From a virus: DNA of 45,426 nt. Position 1 is the stretch's first letter, and each line of letters begins with the position of its first letter. Positions 34,072 to 40,957 of this stretch are shown here, one piece after another. Position numbers and translations under genes: made by a program. The stretch is taken from positions 1-45,426 of the IMG/VR virus record IMGVR_UViG_3300027736_000077; one strand, 5' to 3'. Below the pieces are notes generated by a model. It was not told the origin of the DNA. It made no database searches and worked only from the letters and a program-made list of their open reading frames with translations.

Positions 34072-35315
34072 TATGTCAAATCATAGAAAGAAAGAGCACC
34101 AAAAGCATCGCCAGTGGTTGCTCCTGATACAGTGCGTATACCTAAAGTATAAACATCACTAACACCAGCCAAAGAAGCGCCAAGTTGCAAATCAAAATTG
34201 TAACCAGTAGGAGCCGTAAGAACTGCTTTACCTTGCGCGGATGATGTAACATAGTCTACCTGTACAATGGTTCCACCTGTCATAGCAGTAGCTGTTACAT
34301 CATAATCTACATTATTAAAACTTCCTGTAACATAGGAAGCACCTGTCAGTGTTGCATTCTTAACCAGCACAACTTCATAGTTCTGATTGGTTGTTGGAAG
34401 TACAGCCACCCGATTAGGGAGAATGACAGCACCTAGCTTACTGGCATTAAGTCTAATGGATAACAGCGGAAGGAGCGTAGTGGAGATGGTAGAAAGAATA
34501 GCAGTTCTTCTGACAACCTGTTCTGCTGACACGTTGTCATAGCCACCCTCAGACATAACAGAGGAACAGATCTGCTTCATTGCTGAAGAGGATGCTGTAG
34601 TTCCTGTGTTGGTTATCTCATAGCGTACAGGCAATATAGCAGTGGTCATATACACTGCTGTTTGTATATTGGCATTGTGGAAGGTGTGGCAGACAATGAA
34701 CTGTCCGTTAATGACAAAGCCACATCTAACGCTACCAACACCAAGCCATTCAAAGTCAAGGAACAAGATCTGTGTAGTGGTTAGATCAATGGTGATGCCA
34801 CTTGTTCCAGTACCATCTAGCTTATCCCCATTCCATGACGTTTGATCTACATAGCGGGTGTCAACAGGAGATCCGCTTGTACTAGTTCTAACAACAAAGC
34901 GAGGAACAGTAGTACCACTCTTCTCAAGGAACACACCGTTGCCTGTATTGAAATAACCTACACGCTGGCGTAGGTTAGCTTTGGCTGTGTCCATCTTGAA
35001 CGTAGCCAACAGCAACAGGCTCTTACCGGGCTGGTAAGGAAACACACGGAAGGTTTGCCTAACAACTTCAGAGCCTGAGGTTGTAGTGACAGCCATACTG
35101 ACAGAAGACTCGTTGCTTAGATGTGTAGCTGCACCACCCGTAGCTGTAGACGTATCAAACTGAGGATCTGCTGCATATCTGTTCTGACTATCGAACAGCG
35201 TATAAGGCTGGCTTACACGTAACCTACCAAAGGCATCAAGGTTAGTTCCTCCAATAGAGACAGTGTTGCCTGTGCTGGAGAAACTAACCTTCTGCGGGTA
35301 GGAAGTAATACTCAT
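34071..35315 (-). CDS. conserved virion protein, beta-rich, 414 aa
   Basis: A beta-rich protein with the segment NLDAFGRLRVSQPYTLFDSQNRY near the N-terminus, which I associate with a widespread virion protein of myo- and podoviruses. The middle has a lectin-like strand series (VGYFNTGNGVFLEKSG, LFLDFEWLGVGSVRCGFVINGQ). A structural role, possibly carbohydrate-binding, is likely. Start overlaps the stop of the DUF6496-like gene (ATGA). Confidence 0.65.
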   Translation of the reverse strand: MSITSYPQKVSFSSTGNTVSIGGTNLDAFGRLRVSQPYTLFDSQNRYAADPQFDTSTATGGAATHLSNESSVSMAVTTTSGSEVVRQTFRVFPYQPGKSLLLLATFKMDTAKANLRQRVGYFNTGNGVFLEKSGTTVPRFVVRTSTSGSPVDTRYVDQTSWNGDKLDGTGTSGITIDLTTTQILFLDFEWLGVGSVRCGFVINGQFIVCHTFHNANIQTAVYMTTAILPVRYEITNTGTTASSSAMKQICSSVMSEGGYDNVSAEQVVRRTAILSTISTTLLPLLSIRLNASKLGAVILPNRVAVLPTTNQNYEVVLVKNATLTGASYVTGSFNNVDYDVTATAMTGGTIVQVDYVTSSAQGKAVLTAPTGYNFDLQLGASLAGVSDVYTLGIRTVSGATTGDAFGALSFYDLT

Positions 35316-35476
35316 TTCTTCTTGAGCTTGCTTGCTTCAGACAGGGCAATGGCAATGGCTTGCTTGGGGTTCTTAACAACAGGGCCACCTTTGCCACTGT
35401 GCAGATCTTTGCCCTTAAACTCATGCATCACTTTACCAACCTTAGCGGTTTGCTTCTTAGTCAACTTGGTAGCCAT
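35312..35476 (-). CDS. DUF6496-like small basic protein
   Basis: A 54-residue Lys-rich protein: KVMHEFKGKDLHSGKGG followed by VKNPKQAIAIALSEASKLKKK, a pattern I recall from DUF6496, common in phage and bacterial genomes. GAGGAAG lies at a good distance from this ATG, which starts one base after the upstream stop; longer in-frame extensions overlap the neighbour and are unlikely. Function unknown. Confidence 0.7.
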   Translation of the reverse strand: MATKLTKKQTAKVGKVMHEFKGKDLHSGKGGPVVKNPKQAIAIALSEASKLKKK

Positions 35477-35477
35477 A

Positions 35478-35885
35478 TCAGTCTTCCTCTTTACCGTCTT
35501 CGCTAACATACTCTCTGTATTCCCATGCTTGGCATGAGCGCAGATTGTGGCAGATGAAATCAAAGCGATGGCAATAGCCTCTACCACCAGCATCAGTATC
35601 AAACTCATTGCGTGGGATGGTGTCCATCATCATCATCATCTCAGGGGTGTTCTCGAAGTATTCGCAATTAGCGCATAGCTGCTTACGTGCTACAGACTCC
35701 CCCACCTTCCAGATGTCAGCCATCTTAGTCCAGAAGGGCTTGTTAGTTCCGGGCTCATCAGAGGGCTTCAGAGGGCCAAGGTTCCAATTTTTAATGGTGC
35801 TGTCAGTGTTAGCCTTGTTCTCTTCTGTGCTAACAATGCAGACAACCTCCATATCGGCTTCTTCAGCCATCATCATCAGTCCCAT
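35478..35885 (-). CDS. cysteine-cluster protein, 135 aa
   Basis: Contains CANCEYF about 25-30 residues before GYCHRFDFICHNLRSCQAW, so four to six cysteines in a layout that suits zinc or an iron-sulfur cluster. A run of Met residues (EMMMMMD) precedes the second cluster. The start is the ATG one base after the upstream stop. Unknown function. Confidence 0.6.
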   Translation of the reverse strand: MGLMMMAEEADMEVVCIVSTEENKANTDSTIKNWNLGPLKPSDEPGTNKPFWTKMADIWKVGESVARKQLCANCEYFENTPEMMMMMDTIPRNEFDTDAGGRGYCHRFDFICHNLRSCQAWEYREYVSEDGKEED

Positions 35886-35886
35886 G

Positions 35887-36174
35887 TTAGCACTTACCCT
35901 TCTTAGCCATACCACCCTTGTTCATCATGGTCTTGCCCTTAGGCTTACCCATGCCAATGGCAATGACAACAGCGCCCTTAGCAGGAGCCTTAGTAGCCTT
36001 CTTCACAGCACCACCCTTAGCCATAGCCATCTTCTCTTTAGGCTTTGTAGCCTCATATTCAGCCCTCTCAAGCTCATTGGCTCTGTCTAGGTAGGTGTTA
36101 CGAACATCCTGTGGCAAAGACTTGTCCTTAGCCATCTCACGAAACTTTGCTACTTTCTCTGCATTTGATGCCAT
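35887..36174 (-). CDS. Lys/Ala-rich basic protein with KGG motifs
   Basis: A 95-residue protein. The N-terminal helical half (EKVAKFREMAKDKSLPQDVRNTYLDRANELE) is followed by a basic low-complexity tail with AKGGAVKKATKAPAKG and MNKGGMAKKGKC. The basic tail could bind nucleic acid. The Lys-Gly-Gly motif is shared with larger virion proteins in this phage. An AGGAAAAC ribosome site precedes the ATG. Confidence 0.65.
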   Translation of the reverse strand: MASNAEKVAKFREMAKDKSLPQDVRNTYLDRANELERAEYEATKPKEKMAMAKGGAVKKATKAPAKGAVVIAIGMGKPKGKTMMNKGGMAKKGKC

Positions 36175-36292
36175 TTTGTTTTCCTATTTAAAAAAATACC
36201 AACACGGCTGGGGACTGCATCTTGCGATAGGCTCCGTGCGCTCTCGGTTGACTACCAGCCTGTACCTTGTCCGAGGGTATCAATCCCCATGC

Positions 36293-36312
36293 GTGTTAAC
36301 AACGCGACTACC
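36293..36312. repeat. 20-bp element, copy 1 of a repeated operator-like sequence
   Basis: GTGTTAACAANNNGACTACC, with 17 of 20 bases identical to a copy at 36889-36908. It contains TGTTAACA, a perfect palindrome. This copy overlaps the stop of the 90-residue gene and precedes the leader of the basic-protein gene. Confidence 0.6.
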
Positions 36313-36580
36313 ATTTAGTTTTATTCGCCCAATATCCACCTGACATTTTACCAGCAGCTATGTCCTTAGCATGCCTAGCCTTGAAGCTTTCCCTGCGCTT
36401 CCTATCTGCCTCAGACTCACCAGCCTTCTTAGGAGATCCACTAACGCCCTGCTGTCCAAACCTAATCAGCTTTACCTTGTCACCCTCCTTAGCCAACACT
36501 GCATGGCTCTTGGTAGGATGATCTGGTGTACGCTTAGGCTGGTTATAACCTTTAAACTCTTCACCCGATCTGGTCAACAT
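36308..36580 (-). CDS. conserved small phage protein, 90 aa
   Basis: A basic protein ending SPKKAGESEADRKRRESFKA, then RHAKDIAAGKMSGGYWANKTKW, a C-terminus I have seen in many phage genomes without an assigned role. The FGQQGVSGSPKKAGES segment is characteristic. An AAGGAA ribosome site precedes the ATG; the start overlaps the previous gene by about 20 bases. Confidence 0.65.
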   Translation of the reverse strand: MLTRSGEEFKGYNQPKRTPDHPTKSHAVLAKEGDKVKLIRFGQQGVSGSPKKAGESEADRKRRESFKARHAKDIAAGKMSGGYWANKTKW

Positions 36581-36827
36581 ATCTAAAAGTTCCTTTTCTA
36601 TCTTTCCACCCCTCAGCTTTCATTGCTGTTTCAACAGCATCAAGACCGAAGTAGTAACCAGTATGCTTTTCTAAAGCAGCCCTAACAAAGTAAACATCCG
36701 AATGAGGAATATGTATTCCCTCTAAACGATCATTGTGTATTGCAATGTATATTTTATTGATTACTGAATAAGGAGGAGAATCAATTAGTCCTTCATCTTC
36801 TACTTGTTTTCTAGTCTTTAGTTGCAT
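36561..36827 (-). CDS. first gene of the leftward operon, 88 aa
   Basis: A small protein (SPPYSVINKIYIAIHNDRLEG, ending ETAMKAEGWKDRKGTFRYVDQ). No Shine-Dalgarno is seen, but a good promoter lies about 40 bases upstream. Function unknown. Confidence 0.6.
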   Translation of the reverse strand: MQLKTRKQVEDEGLIDSPPYSVINKIYIAIHNDRLEGIHIPHSDVYFVRAALEKHTGYYFGLDAVETAMKAEGWKDRKGTFRYVDQIG

Positions 36828-36866
36828 TGGGGTTATAAAGACAGGGCATTAGGCCCAGTCATTATC

Positions 36867-36895
36867 AGTATAACACAAAACACACAGGGTGTTAA
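36867..36895 (-). promoter_or_regulatory. promoter of the leftward operon
   Basis: On the minus strand: -35 TTAACA, a 17-base spacer and an extended -10 TGTTATACT. It should drive the late region leftward. The -35 lies inside the 20-bp element, so a protein binding that element would block or activate this promoter. Confidence 0.7.
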
Positions 36896-36908
36896 CAAGA
36901 AGACTACC
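36889..36908. repeat. 20-bp element, copy 2, overlapping the leftward promoter
   Basis: Same GTGTTAACAANNNGACTACC element as at 36293-36312, differing only in three central bases. It covers the -35 box of the leftward promoter, so it is a candidate operator. Confidence 0.6.
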
Positions 36909-37207
36909 GTCTTAGCTTAATTAGATATTCTATAGAGACTGTTATTTACTATTAGATAGAAAGCTTAGATTTCTATAAAGCTACTATATAGTTTAAATAT
37001 AGTTTAAAACATATACTATGTTCTGTATATACTTTAATGTAGTCTTTATATCAGGCTATATAGAGCATATCCATTGGCTCTAGTCTCTATCACCTCTATA
37101 GCCCCCTAATCCCCCAATGACAGTAGTTGTACGCTTGTTGGAAGATCTTGTCAAGTCTTTTATTTTCATGTGTTGTTAAGATGCAACAAGAAGCATAGAG
37201 GATAAAC

Positions 37208-37299
37208 AGACTCCATATGTCGAGATACTATGCTTTTGTAAGTAGTTATCCATTACTGGTACCTAAATCATATTCACTTAGAAAAGACTCCATATGTCG
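37208..37299 (+). repeat. 15-bp direct repeat pair
   Basis: AGACTCCATATGTCG occurs perfectly at 37208-37222 and 37285-37299, 77 bases apart (seven turns of helix is close). They could be binding sites for a replication initiator or regulator. Confidence 0.6.
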
Positions 37300-37412
37300 T
37301 TTTTCCACTTATGTACTTACGCTTGATACATTAGCACTATGGTATCTACCAAGATATCTACCATATTTGCTATCTGCAAATAAAGAATGTTGTGTAGTGC
37401 TGTGCAGATATA

Positions 37413-37428
37413 TGTTCCACGTGAAACA
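37413..37428. other. parS: parS centromere-like site (chromosomal ParB consensus)
   Basis: TGTTCCACGTGAAACA fits the bacterial chromosomal parS consensus TGTTNCACGTGAAACA at every defined position. ParB proteins load on this site, slide as clamps and direct segregation by ParA and loading of SMC. No parA or parB is visible in the window, so the site would be read by host ParB. It is not in a gene with credible start signals. Confidence 0.8.
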
Positions 37429-37510
37429 TGTTGGCCCTGTATACCACTTTTTAGCATTGTGGTTAACACTTCCATTTTTCCTGATTTTAGGACAGGGCTG
37501 TATACAACTA

Positions 37511-37581
37511 GCGCGGTACCCCCCCCGTGGCCCTCGCCCAGCCCCGCCCAGCCGCCGCCGCGCCGCCGCCAGCCAGCGCGC
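37511..37581. other. 71-bp GC-rich island
   Basis: 63 of 71 bases are G or C, in a strongly AT-rich region. It has a run of eight C and GCC/GCCGCCGCC steps on the plus strand. It may be a structural element (G-rich minus strand), a relic of other DNA, or an assembly artefact. Confidence 0.6.
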
Positions 37582-37820
37582 ATTATGACATGCGATGTAG
37601 CCCTGCGGTGAATTCATTGAAGATCTTAGGATTCACTGCATTCAAAAGAATGCCTTATAGATCAATGACTTATAAGATATTGGAAACTGATTCAAAATCA
37701 GGGTCAGAATCAGGGTTAACCCTCGATCATTGCCATATTTTGAACGATAACGCCCTGTCAGAAAGGCGGTATATCTAACAAGATATAATACATCCCATTG
37801 TTGTTTATTTGCAACACCAT

Positions 37821-37932
37821 CTATCCACAACTTATCCACAACCAAATCAACTGTTGCAAATTTACAACAACTTGCCAAATCTACAATAGGATATCCACAG
37901 GTTTTCCCAGTGGTTTGGCAGACTGTGGATAA
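37821..37932. promoter_or_regulatory. cluster of DnaA boxes
   Basis: CTATCCACA (37821-37829), TTATCCACA (37832-37840, perfect), ATATCCACA (37891-37899) and TGTGGATAA (37924-37932, a perfect box on the minus strand). Four boxes in 112 bases, two of them perfect, flanked by an inverted repeat TTGCAACA/TGTTGCAA. AT-rich DNA follows to the right. Typical of a DnaA-dependent origin. Confidence 0.75.
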
Positions 37933-38037
37933 CTCTGCTTCAACTTTAAATATTTATAATCGCTTTATATATGACAACTCTGTTGGCATAAGATAAAGCT
38001 TAAATATTTAAAGATCTGCGCGCATGCAGCGCAAAGT

Positions 38038-38122
38038 CTTGTCTTAATTCATAAGATAAAAGTAAAACTTTAACCTTTAGGGAAAGTTTAATACTTTTAT
38101 CTGATTTATGAATTAAGACAAG
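38038..38122. promoter_or_regulatory. 85-bp long hairpin upstream of the rightward operon
   Basis: Three matched blocks: CTTGTCTTAATTCATAA with TTATGAATTAAGACAAG (17 bp), GATAAAAGTA with TACTTTTATC (10 bp), AAACTTT with AAAGTTT (7 bp). Small bulges (four and two bases) sit only on the right arm, and the loop is 11 bases. The right arm ends in the AAGG of the ribosome site of the next gene, so the RNA hairpin could hide it. It could also be a cruciform at the origin. Confidence 0.8.
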
Positions 38123-38130
38123 GAACGAAA

Positions 38131-38406
38131 ATGAAAAATTTAGCGGCTCTCGAAAATGTTTTATCTGCCAATGGTGCAGCTTTTGATAACCTTTGGGATA
38201 TTCTTGAAAGCTTTCATACAGACTCTGAAATTGTAGATTACCTTAAGGATACCTTCAAGGCTTCCTCTAAGGAAATTGCAAATTTCCGTAAATTCACTAG
38301 TGACATCTATGATCTTCTGACTACAATGATTTCAGAAGATGAAATACAGTGGGCATCATGGCACGAGGTTCAAACCCTGATAAACCCTACAGTTGACATG
38401 GTTTAA
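38131..38406 (+). CDS. first gene of the rightward operon, 91 aa
   Basis: An acidic helical protein (ENVLSANGAAFDNLWDILESF, and ASSKEIANFRKFTSDIYDLL). The AAGGA ribosome site overlaps the end of the long hairpin, so its translation may be switched by RNA folding. The first gene of an operon next to a putative origin could be a regulator or replication accessory, but no motif shows this. Confidence 0.65.
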   Translation: MKNLAALENVLSANGAAFDNLWDILESFHTDSEIVDYLKDTFKASSKEIANFRKFTSDIYDLLTTMISEDEIQWASWHEVQTLINPTVDMV

Positions 38407-38469
38407 TTTTTTGTGATAACGTTGAAATAAGTAGCGATTTTGCTACGTCATTCCTAAAGGAAACACATC

Positions 38470-39225
38470 ATGTTCAAGTCTAAAGCTTTGCTTTCAATCG
38501 GTGCTGATGCAAAAACTGTCAAAGGGGAAACCTTTGGTTTCTTAACAGGTATTCTTTACCTTGCCCCATACCTTTCCACAAAGTGGAATACTTGCAGTAT
38601 GGCTAGCATTGCACAGTGTGGAAAGGCTTGCCTTTTTACTGCTGGACGGGGTGCAATGTCACCAGTGGCACAAGGCCGAATCAATAAAACGATTTGGTTC
38701 TTTGAAGAGCGTAGCTCTTTCATGATTCAACTCGCTGTTAACATTCGTCAGCTTGTTGCTAAAGCAACCAAACAAGGCAAAAAACCTTTGGTTCGATTGA
38801 ATGGCACCAGTGACATTCGTTGGGAAAGCGTAGCTTTTATTGATGCTGATGGCACTGAATATGTAAACATATTTGCTGCGTTTCCTGATGTTCAATTTTA
38901 CGATTATACAAAAATTGCCAATCGTAAAGATATCCCGTCAAATTATGATTTGACATTCAGCTATAGCGGTGTCAAGGCTTACCAGCCTTTTGTTGATATG
39001 GCAGTGGCACAGGGCATGAGGATCGCTGTGGTGTTTCGTAATCGTCAAGATATGCCTTCGGCATTCAACGGAATGTCGGTGGTTGATGGTGATAACAGTG
39101 ACATTCGTCACTTAGATGATCAAGGTGTTGTCGTTGGGCTGTATGCCAAGGGCAAAGCGAAGCTTGATGACACTGGATTTGTGGTTGAAACACGTAAAGT
39201 GTTTCCCATAGCAGTAGCGGCCTGA
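38470..39225 (+). CDS. conserved phage protein with Cys motif, 251 aa
   Basis: Contains CSMASIAQCGKACLFTAGRG (three Cys), LVRLNGTSDIRWE and FPDVQFYDYTKIANR, and a VVGLYAKGKAKLDD end. I have seen this combination in other phage genomes, as a family of unknown function. The Cys cluster could bind metal. A TTCCTAAAGGAA leader precedes the ATG. Function unknown. Confidence 0.75.
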   Translation: MFKSKALLSIGADAKTVKGETFGFLTGILYLAPYLSTKWNTCSMASIAQCGKACLFTAGRGAMSPVAQGRINKTIWFFEERSSFMIQLAVNIRQLVAKATKQGKKPLVRLNGTSDIRWESVAFIDADGTEYVNIFAAFPDVQFYDYTKIANRKDIPSNYDLTFSYSGVKAYQPFVDMAVAQGMRIAVVFRNRQDMPSAFNGMSVVDGDNSDIRHLDDQGVVVGLYAKGKAKLDDTGFVVETRKVFPIAVAA

Positions 39226-39575
39226 TAGCACTGCGTAAAGCCCTAAGGGGCTTTGCAGAGGGTTATCGTACTTTCTCTATAGGGTGAAGCCCTGCTGTGA
39301 AGCAAAGCTTCATTCGACTGTTCTTTAAAAATTTAATTTCAGCGTCAGTATGCTTTGGTGGTGTTGTCCCACAACACTACAGCGAAGCTGAAATTGGCTG
39401 GGCTTGAGTAGCGGCAAGGGAATTCCGCTATCCATGCTGACACATCATGGTGATAATGTGTGCAGGATGTGTTCACAGTGGCATTGGGGTCGGTGCTATA
39501 CGGTGAACGCTTTAAGATGCTTTGTGGCACAGGGTTACAGGGCATCTATCAAGCAATCTTCCTAAAGGAAACAAC
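39226..39575 (+). other. 350-bp non-coding segment with boxA-like site and RNA structure
   Basis: Holds the stem-loop above, a boxA-like TGTTCTTTAAAA (39319-39330; 10 of 12 to the E. coli TGCTCTTTAACA), an inverted repeat AATTTCAGC/GCTGAAATT (39335-39343 with 39387-39395) enclosing a perfect GTGTTGT/ACAACAC hairpin (39361-39377), and GTCAGTATG that can pair with CATGCTGAC (39344-39352 with 39433-39441, one G-U pair). No convincing gene. Possibly an antitermination site or a structured leader. Confidence 0.5.
39232..39258 (+). terminator. stem-loop after the 251-residue gene
   Basis: CTGC, GT bulge, AAAGCCC, loop TAAG, GGGCTTT, GCAG. A strong stem with no T-tract after it, so it may be a processing, pausing or rho-linked site rather than a classic terminator. 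Confidence 0.5.
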
Positions 39576-39887
39576 ATGCAAAAAGCATATATCAATTTGG
39601 TTAAATATGCCCTCGACAATGGCTACACTGTAAGTGTATTCGATGGTGAGGAATGGTCAACTGTTCGATCAACCCGCTTCAACGATATCATTAGTGATAT
39701 CGAAGGGGTTGAAGAGGCGGCATTAAATATCAGAGATGCTGGCGGTCACAGGGTGGGCTGGGCTTTAGTGTCGGCCTTTGGCCTTGCACCAGATGAGACA
39801 GTGGTGGACTACACAACCACACCGTTCATGAAAGGATGGGAAGCACAGTACTACCCACTTACGCTTCTCTGCGAGGTGACAGCATGA
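39576..39887 (+). CDS. small conserved phage protein, 103 aa
   Basis: Start chosen after the TTCCTAAAGGAA leader (AAGGAA six bases from ATG); longer extensions into the non-coding segment are not supported. The protein (LDNGYTVSVFDGEEWSTVRS, ending PFMKGWEAQYYPLTLLCEVTA) has a beta-alpha pattern. Family not identified. The stop overlaps the next start (ATGA). Confidence 0.65.
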   Translation: MQKAYINLVKYALDNGYTVSVFDGEEWSTVRSTRFNDIISDIEGVEEAALNIRDAGGHRVGWALVSAFGLAPDETVVDYTTTPFMKGWEAQYYPLTLLCEVTA

Positions 39888-40063
39888 AACAAACATTAGC
39901 AGAGCTATTTGGTTACACTGTGTGGTGTCCTCAATTTGATGCTATGCATCATACATTCACCTTCAAAGAAGCCCTCAGTTGGGCAGCATGCTACGACTGT
40001 GGTGCTGCTGTCTATAAAGGTAACACCTTTGTTGCTTATCGCCGAACCCTCAACCATTCCTAA
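39884..40063 (+). CDS. small protein, 59 aa
   Basis: Begins MKQTLAELFGYTVWCPQFD and continues HHTFTFKEALSWAACYDCGAAVYKG, with three Cys. ATGA overlap with the preceding gene supports the start. Unknown function. Confidence 0.6.
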   Translation: MKQTLAELFGYTVWCPQFDAMHHTFTFKEALSWAACYDCGAAVYKGNTFVAYRRTLNHS

Positions 40064-40073
40064 AGGAAACAAC

Positions 40074-40346
40074 ATGACAACCTCCGTAGAACTGAACGGC
40101 TACATTACAAACGACATGAAAATGTATGGCTGCAACATCGAAGCTTTCAAAGAAAGTGTCAAGCGATCCATCACCTACCGCTTATCAGGTGGTTCGATGG
40201 TGGTGGCAGGGCTGATGTCTGATGCCCAAGAGATGATGGCACATGGCGACACCGAAAGTGCTCGAATGTATTTGAACAGGGCGAAAGCCCTAGTGTTTGA
40301 TATGAGATATGGTGATATGGCCTTCGGCCCTAAGGAAAAAGCATGA
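40074..40346 (+). CDS. small helical protein, 90 aa
   Basis: Starts MTTSVELNGYITNDMKMYG directly after a TTCCTAAAGGAA leader. Helical and Met-rich in the middle (MVVAGLMSDAQEMMAHGDTESARMYLNRAKAL), a TPR-like helix pair. Stop overlaps the next start (ATGA). No family. Confidence 0.6.
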   Translation: MTTSVELNGYITNDMKMYGCNIEAFKESVKRSITYRLSGGSMVVAGLMSDAQEMMAHGDTESARMYLNRAKALVFDMRYGDMAFGPKEKA

Positions 40347-40711
40347 TTGGAATCAATGTTCGTAATGAAAAGGATTATCCTTTTGCTGACATGATTGTTG
40401 ATGGTTTAAAAACCATAGAGACAAGGGAGAGCCCCTCTCTACATTGCTATGCTGGGCGTAGAGTGGCAATTGTCAGGACAGGACAGGGCAAAGCCCTTGC
40501 AATTGGTGAGGTTACGATCTCATATTACAGTTGGACAAATGGAATACATTTGTTTGATTCTTTTTATGATGGTCATAAGGTAGGCAAAGGCTCTGCCTTT
40601 TATATCAATCCAAAAAAAGGAAAATATTTGTATCACCTTGAAAACCCTGTTAGATATGACACGCCACTTGAAGTGGCACAAGGCATTGTTGCTAGAAAGG
40701 TATTGAAATGA
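40343..40711 (+). CDS. ASCH/PUA-like domain protein
   Basis: A 122-residue single domain: IGINVRNEKDYPFADMIVDG followed by LKTIETRES, then AGRRVAIVRTGQG and AIGEVTI. The G-x-K-T-I-E-x-R motif is diagnostic of the ASCH family, which is thought to bind RNA or modified bases. The stop overlaps the next start. RNA-binding or nucleoside-linked role inferred. Confidence 0.7.
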   Translation: MIGINVRNEKDYPFADMIVDGLKTIETRESPSLHCYAGRRVAIVRTGQGKALAIGEVTISYYSWTNGIHLFDSFYDGHKVGKGSAFYINPKKGKYLYHLENPVRYDTPLEVAQGIVARKVLK

Positions 40712-40947
40712 AAGTAATTACATTCACGGTGATGGGAAAGGGGAAGTTTCCCCATGACATGCTACGTTATGACCGATGCTTCCCTAGTGATGGCATATCA
40801 GTACATAACATAGAGACTGACAAATGTCCAGTTGTGCGTTACGTCAAGCTTGTAAGCATAGCAAGCACTGGCATTACATCATTACGATGGGCCAGCTTCG
40901 GCTGGTATGTGGATACTGTCCAAGTTTATAACGATTACTCTTCCTAA
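40708..40947 (+). CDS. small protein, 79 aa
   Basis: Beta-rich (MKVITFTVMGKGKFPHDMLR, VRYVKLVSIASTGITSLRW). ATGA-coupled to the ASCH gene, so possibly functionally linked. Family not identified. Confidence 0.55.
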   Translation: MKVITFTVMGKGKFPHDMLRYDRCFPSDGISVHNIETDKCPVVRYVKLVSIASTGITSLRWASFGWYVDTVQVYNDYSS

Positions 40948-40957
40948 AGGAAACACC

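Larger units (their letters stand above)
36828..38130. other. 1.3-kb non-coding origin-like region between divergent operons
   Basis: AT-rich except for one GC island, with no convincing gene. From left to right it holds the leftward promoter and operator-like element, AT-rich sequence with repeated CTATAG/TATATA steps (36920-37100), a 15-bp direct repeat, a parS site, the GC island, a palindrome AGGGTTAACCCT (37712-37723), a DnaA-box cluster, AT-rich TTTAAATATTTA-type repeats (37944-38012) and a long hairpin before the first rightward gene. The combination suggests an origin of replication with a segregation site. Several open frames here lack ribosome sites and overlap these elements. Confidence 0.6.

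Noticed and set aside
37217-37588. Open frame of 123 codons in the non-coding region
   Set aside because: No ribosome site, low-quality composition with a Pro/Arg-rich end made by the GC island, and it overlaps parS and repeats.
37309-37617. Leftward frame over the same region
   Set aside because: No start signals, composition driven by the GC island.
38038-38122. Telomere-resolution (protelomerase) site
   Set aside because: The repeat is bulged and has an 11-base loop, not an uninterrupted palindrome, and no protelomerase gene is in view.
39187-39205. Inverted repeat GAAACAC/GTGTTTC as a second parS
   Set aside because: The half-sites face the wrong way and the central CACGTG is missing; it lies inside a coding region.
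39271-39287. T7-like core CTCTATAGGGTGA
   Set aside because: Only the CTATAGGG part fits; no second copy and no phage RNA polymerase gene in view.
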